DNA from: Bacteroidia bacterium
Lineage (GTDB): Bacteria; Bacteroidota; Bacteroidia; Bacteroidales; Paludibacteraceae
Reading direction: 5' to 3'
DNA: 8,327 bases
Assembly (NCBI GenBank): GCA_021152555.1
Contig: JAGKVE010000072.1
Span: 1 to 8,327, forward strand
Positions 6,181-8,327 of the stretch are shown here, piece after piece. Both the position numbers and the translations under genes were made by a program. Within the stretch, counting starts at the first letter, position 1. Each line of letters begins with the position of its first letter. The notes below the pieces were generated by a model. It was given only the letters and a program-made list of their open reading frames with translations, had not been told where the DNA came from and ran no database searches.

Positions 6181-6193
6181 CCACATCGGCTAC
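6177..6193. terminator. Bidirectional terminator hairpin between converging rluD and MFS genes
   Basis: GTAGCC (6177-6182) pairs perfectly with GGCTAC (6188-6193) across ACATC. The left arm includes the rluD stop TAG. In the 25-bp convergent gap it is the only structure. The + side continues CTTTAAT and later a run of T, and the - side continues ATTAGACTGTTTTT, so both transcripts have a moderate U-rich tail. Confidence 0.7.
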
Positions 6194-6205
6194 CTTTAAT
6201 CTGCA

Positions 6206-7603
6206 TTATTTTTTGTTCGGCAATTCGAGTCCGTAGCCTTTTCGTTTGTCCTCTACTTTAAGGGCAAGGCTCAGTAAGAAAGCCAGCACTCCGAAGGAGG
6301 CAAAGACAATCATCGGCACGAGGTAGCCGTTGGTAGCCACGCGCAGTTTGCCGATCAGGAGCGGCACGAGGCATAAACCTACATTCTGAACCCAGAAGAT
6401 AAGGCAATACGCCGAGCCGAGCACTTTCTCATCGATAATCTTGGGCACCGACGGCCACATGGATGCCGGTACGAGCGAGAAGCTGACGCCAAGAATAAGA
6501 ATAGTAACCAACGCGAGTGTTTTAGACGGATATGCGGGCAGGACGAAGGCGAACACCAAATGGCATGCCGTCATAATCACTGCACCGAGCATCATCATCG
6601 AAGCGCCTTTACCCTTATAATCAATGAACGCTCCTAAGAACGGAGTGAGAACCATTGCGAGTATCGGGAACCATTTGAAGAGACCTGCCGCCTCGGCGTT
6701 GGTTACAATGATTCCTTCTGCGGGATTGCTCAGTGTCTCCTCGAGGAAATTGGTCGCGAAACGCTGGAAGGGGAAGATAGCGGAATAATAGAGCACGCAG
6801 AGCAATGCTACAATCCAGAACATCTTCGAGCGGAAGATCTGCGCCAGGTCGGATACATGGAACTCGTCCTCCGGATCTTTTTCCGCGGTAGCCTCTCCGA
6901 TAGCCACCAGTTGGTTGTCAAACTTGGTATCCATGATGGTGAAGACGAAGAAATTGAGCAGACCGATGACGAGCAGCAGTGCCGCAAAAATCAGCGGAGC
7001 GGAAACAGAGTTAACCCCGTCCACCGCAAAGCGGCTACTAATCATCGGGGAGAGCCACATGGCCGCAAAGACGCCGAGACGCGCGATTGCCATCTCGAGG
7101 CCCATTGCGAGCGCCATCTCTTTACCTTTGAACCATTTAGCAAGAATCTTACTAACGGTAGTGCCCGCCATCTCACATCCGCAGCCGAAAATCATGAATC
7201 CGAACATCGCCAGTTTGGCTGACGCCGGCATTGTCACCCACCATGAATTGAGCCACTCGGCGCACGCCGTGGTCTGGAACCAATCAGAGATACCAATCAC
7301 TTTGATTCCGGCTCCAATCACCATGAGTGAAGCGGAGAGGAGTCCCGTGAACCGGACACCCATCTTATCAAGGATAATACCCGCCAAGATGAGGAACCCG
7401 AACACATTGAGCAAGTATTCACCGGCTGCGTAGGTTCCGAAGACACCCTGGTCCCATCCGAGCGAGTCATTGAGCAATGACGCCAAAGGCGAGAGGATAT
7501 CGACAAACATATAAGCGAAGAACATCATCGATGCAACAAGCACCAAGACCGTCCACCGCGCAGTAACACTATCACGAAGCGTTTTTTGAATCTTTTCTAC
7601 CAT
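6206..7603 (-). CDS. Major facilitator superfamily transporter
   Basis: A 465-residue inner-membrane transporter with about 12 hydrophobic segments. The conserved loop 2-3 signature appears as GIILDKMGVR (75-84), with Asp79, Gly82 and Arg84. A second-half counterpart, GAFIDYKGKG, shows the expected internal duplication. The segment KWFKGKEMALAMGLEMAIARLG reminds me of the MFSD1-like branch, whose animal members export dipeptides from lysosomes, but this resemblance is from memory and the substrate here is unknown. A charged loop near 235-250 separates the halves. The gene lies 122 bp downstream of the ompH-like gene on the same strand with no clear promoter between, so read-through is likely. 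Its start overlaps a possible small ORF (7572-7694) by 32 bp in another frame. It ends in NKK and converges on rluD. Confidence 0.88.
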   Translation of the reverse strand: MVEKIQKTLRDSVTARWTVLVLVASMMFFAYMFVDILSPLASLLNDSLGWDQGVFGTYAAGEYLLNVFGFLILAGIILDKMGVRFTGLLSASLMVIGAGIKVIGISDWFQTTACAEWLNSWWVTMPASAKLAMFGFMIFGCGCEMAGTTVSKILAKWFKGKEMALAMGLEMAIARLGVFAAMWLSPMISSRFAVDGVNSVSAPLIFAALLLVIGLLNFFVFTIMDTKFDNQLVAIGEATAEKDPEDEFHVSDLAQIFRSKMFWIVALLCVLYYSAIFPFQRFATNFLEETLSNPAEGIIVTNAEAAGLFKWFPILAMVLTPFLGAFIDYKGKGASMMMLGAVIMTACHLVFAFVLPAYPSKTLALVTILILGVSFSLVPASMWPSVPKIIDEKVLGSAYCLIFWVQNVGLCLVPLLIGKLRVATNGYLVPMIVFASFGVLAFLLSLALKVEDKRKGYGLELPNKK

Positions 7604-7694
7604 AATTGTAAGAATATGAATTTTTCTTTTTCAGCCACTCTGCCTTTTTTTTCTCATATTCGGCATAGTGCGATTCCAAATAGCCATCAGCCAT
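7572..7694 (-). CDS. Possible 40-residue basic small protein overlapping the MFS start
   Basis: In the gap between the ompH-like and MFS genes, ATG 7694 opens 40 codons ending in TGA (7572-7574). The product starts MADGYLESHYAEYEKKK, continues AEWLKKK, then a Ser/Tyr/Asn stretch and a basic tail. The first two thirds have the even helical spacing and Glu/Lys/Tyr/Trp content of a real protein rather than random intergenic translation, and recall short YLE...Y...KKAxWxKKK peptides I associate loosely with Bacteroidota. In-frame ATGs at 7706 and 7721 would lengthen it to 44 or 49 residues, but those codons lie in a 15-bp repeat. The last 32 bp overlap the MFS gene in another frame, which could couple their translation. 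Function unknown. Confidence 0.45.
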   Translation of the reverse strand: MADGYLESHYAEYEKKKAEWLKKKNSYSYNYGRKDSKNAS

Positions 7695-7696
7695 AG

Positions 7697-7726
7697 CATT
7701 TAGCATTTGGTCATTTACCATTTGGT
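7697..7726. repeat. 15-bp tandem repeat abutting the ompH stop
   Basis: CATTTAGCATTTGGT (7697-7711) is followed directly by CATTTACCATTTGGT (7712-7726), identical at 14 of 15 positions. It ends on the last base of the ompH-like stop codon (7726-7728). Read on the - strand it holds the words TAAATG and CCAAATG, similar in flavour to the TAAATGATGG cluster at 102-183. Confidence 0.8.
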
Positions 7727-8217
7727 TATTTTATACCCAGCTCTTTCTTGACAAGCGGAGTAACGTCAGCGGCATCAGCACCGATATGCACCATCGCCTG
7801 GCTATCAAAGATATAGGTGTATCCTTCGCGCTCACCGACAGCTTTTATAGCCTTTGACATTTTCTCATGAACCGGCGCGAGTAACTCCTGCTGCTTTTTC
7901 TGGATGTCTTGCTCAGCTGTTTGGTAGAACAACTGGATACGCTGCTGCATCTCCTGGAGTTCCTGCTGGCGGATCTGTTTGATAGCGTCTGCCATAGTAG
8001 CTTCTTGTGCCTGATAATCCTGCACCTTTTTCTGCCACTCTTCATTCATGGAAGCCAACTGCGTCTCATATTGACCCTGGATAGTGTCCATTTTCTGCCG
8101 TACTTGCGCTACTTCAGGCATTTGGGCAAAGAGTTCCTGCGTGTTAATGTGACCGAATTTCTGTGCGCTGGCAATCATTGGCAACGCCAGCATGATAGTG
8201 ATAATAATCTTTTTCAT
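7726..8217 (-). CDS. OmpH/Skp-like periplasmic chaperone
   Basis: A 163-residue protein close to the usual length of the family (E. coli Skp 161). A signal peptide with an Ala-Ser-Ala end predicts cleavage after residue 18, leaving a mature start QKFGHINTQELF. This is the beta-strand opening typical of OmpH proteins, where the VD(V/T)Q motif of Skp becomes INTQ. Residues about 38-110 are rich in Gln and Glu with heptad-like spacing and would form the long coiled-coil tentacles. The C-terminal part (YTYIFDSQAMVHIG, then DVTPLVKKELGIK) returns to the trimerisation body and ends as OmpH proteins usually do. Members hold unfolded outer-membrane proteins in the periplasm. In Bacteroidota ompH genes often sit beside bamA; here no bamA is visible and the partner downstream is an MFS transporter. 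I see no clear TAnnTTTG promoter upstream on this strand. Confidence 0.9.
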   Translation of the reverse strand: MKKIIITIMLALPMIASAQKFGHINTQELFAQMPEVAQVRQKMDTIQGQYETQLASMNEEWQKKVQDYQAQEATMADAIKQIRQQELQEMQQRIQLFYQTAEQDIQKKQQELLAPVHEKMSKAIKAVGEREGYTYIFDSQAMVHIGADAADVTPLVKKELGIK

Positions 8218-8235
8218 TTTACAGTATTGTTTTTG

Positions 8236-8266
8236 TTGTATATTTAAATTATTTTTATTATCTTTG
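8236..8266 (+). promoter_or_regulatory. Promoter of the gene at the right edge
   Basis: TTG (8236-8238), 20 bases, then TATCTTTG (8259-8266), an exact TAnnTTTG match. Transcription would start near 8273, about 15 bases before the ATG at 8288. It lies in the 70-bp divergent gap opposite the ompH-like gene. Confidence 0.7.
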
Positions 8267-8287
8267 CAGTCGATTTGACATCTAAGT

Positions 8288-8327
8288 ATGGAACAAGGCC
8301 GAGTTTTTGGTGGTGATTGTACACCGT
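8288..8327 (+). CDS. Start of an unidentified gene, cut by the window edge
   Basis: ATG 8288 opens a frame that stays open to the end of the window, giving MEQGRVFGGDCTP. Thirteen residues are too few to identify a family. There is no signal peptide, so a cytosolic product is likelier. The start is supported mainly by the good promoter at 8236-8266 with a short leader, as seen for the PASTA gene. It is divergent from the ompH-like gene. Confidence 0.5.
   Translation, partial: MEQGRVFGGDCTP

Noticed and set aside
6915..7433. 172-codon + strand ORF inside the MFS gene
   Set aside because: It is antisense to clear transporter sequence, has no promoter or recognisable domain, and its composition reflects the complementary frame.
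7604..7725. Separate promoter for the MFS gene
   Set aside because: The nearest match, CTATTTGG on the - strand, lacks the two spacer bases of TAnnTTTG and has no TTG box at 20 bases.
7909..8247. 112-codon + strand ORF opposite the ompH-like gene, Leu-rich
   Set aside because: The Leu richness is the complement of Gln/Glu-rich coiled-coil codons; there is no promoter or signal.

Overview
The window reads as chromosomal DNA of a member of the order Bacteroidales (phylum Bacteroidota). Four upstream regions carry the Bacteroidota promoter pattern, TTTG or TTG followed by exactly 20 bases and then TAnnTTTG. No convincing Shine-Dalgarno sequences precede the starts. A PASTA-domain protein followed directly by an RluA-type pseudouridine synthase is a familiar Bacteroidales gene pair. 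The protein-coding content is mostly housekeeping, with no transposase, integrase, phage gene, CRISPR array, rRNA or tRNA.

Left part (1-3925, + strand): a short undecided stretch that may hold the 3' end of an upstream gene, then a TAAATGATGG-type repeat cluster, then a promoter (216-246). The promoter drives a leader with a 20-codon hydrophobic mini-ORF (260-322), an SGLT-type sodium/sugar symporter (387-2342) and cofactor-independent phosphoglycerate mutase gpmI (2372-3907). The two large genes are 29 bp apart and form a likely operon linking sugar uptake to lower glycolysis.

Middle part (3926-6205): a long hairpin separates gpmI from a converging small gene (4037-4177, - strand) that is easy to miss. 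It encodes a 46-residue lipoprotein whose lipobox cysteine opens three back-to-back CxxxC units (CGNKC, CEKKC, CQDSC), followed by an acidic Val/Glu tail. Its promoter interleaves with the divergent promoter of a membrane-anchored triple-PASTA protein (4310-5134). The PASTA gene shares one base (TGATG) with an RluD-like pseudouridine synthase (5134-6180). Tandem hairpins close this unit against a converging gene.

Right part (6206-8327): on the - strand an OmpH/Skp-like periplasmic chaperone (7726-8217) is followed by a possible 40-codon basic ORF (7572-7694) that overlaps the start of an MFS transporter (6206-7603). At the right edge a clear promoter (8236-8266) drives a + strand gene of which only 13 codons are present.

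The most unusual items are the tri-CxxxC mini-lipoprotein with its interleaved divergent promoters, the two unlisted small ORFs, and the recurrence of short tandem repeats immediately at or after stop codons at three places.
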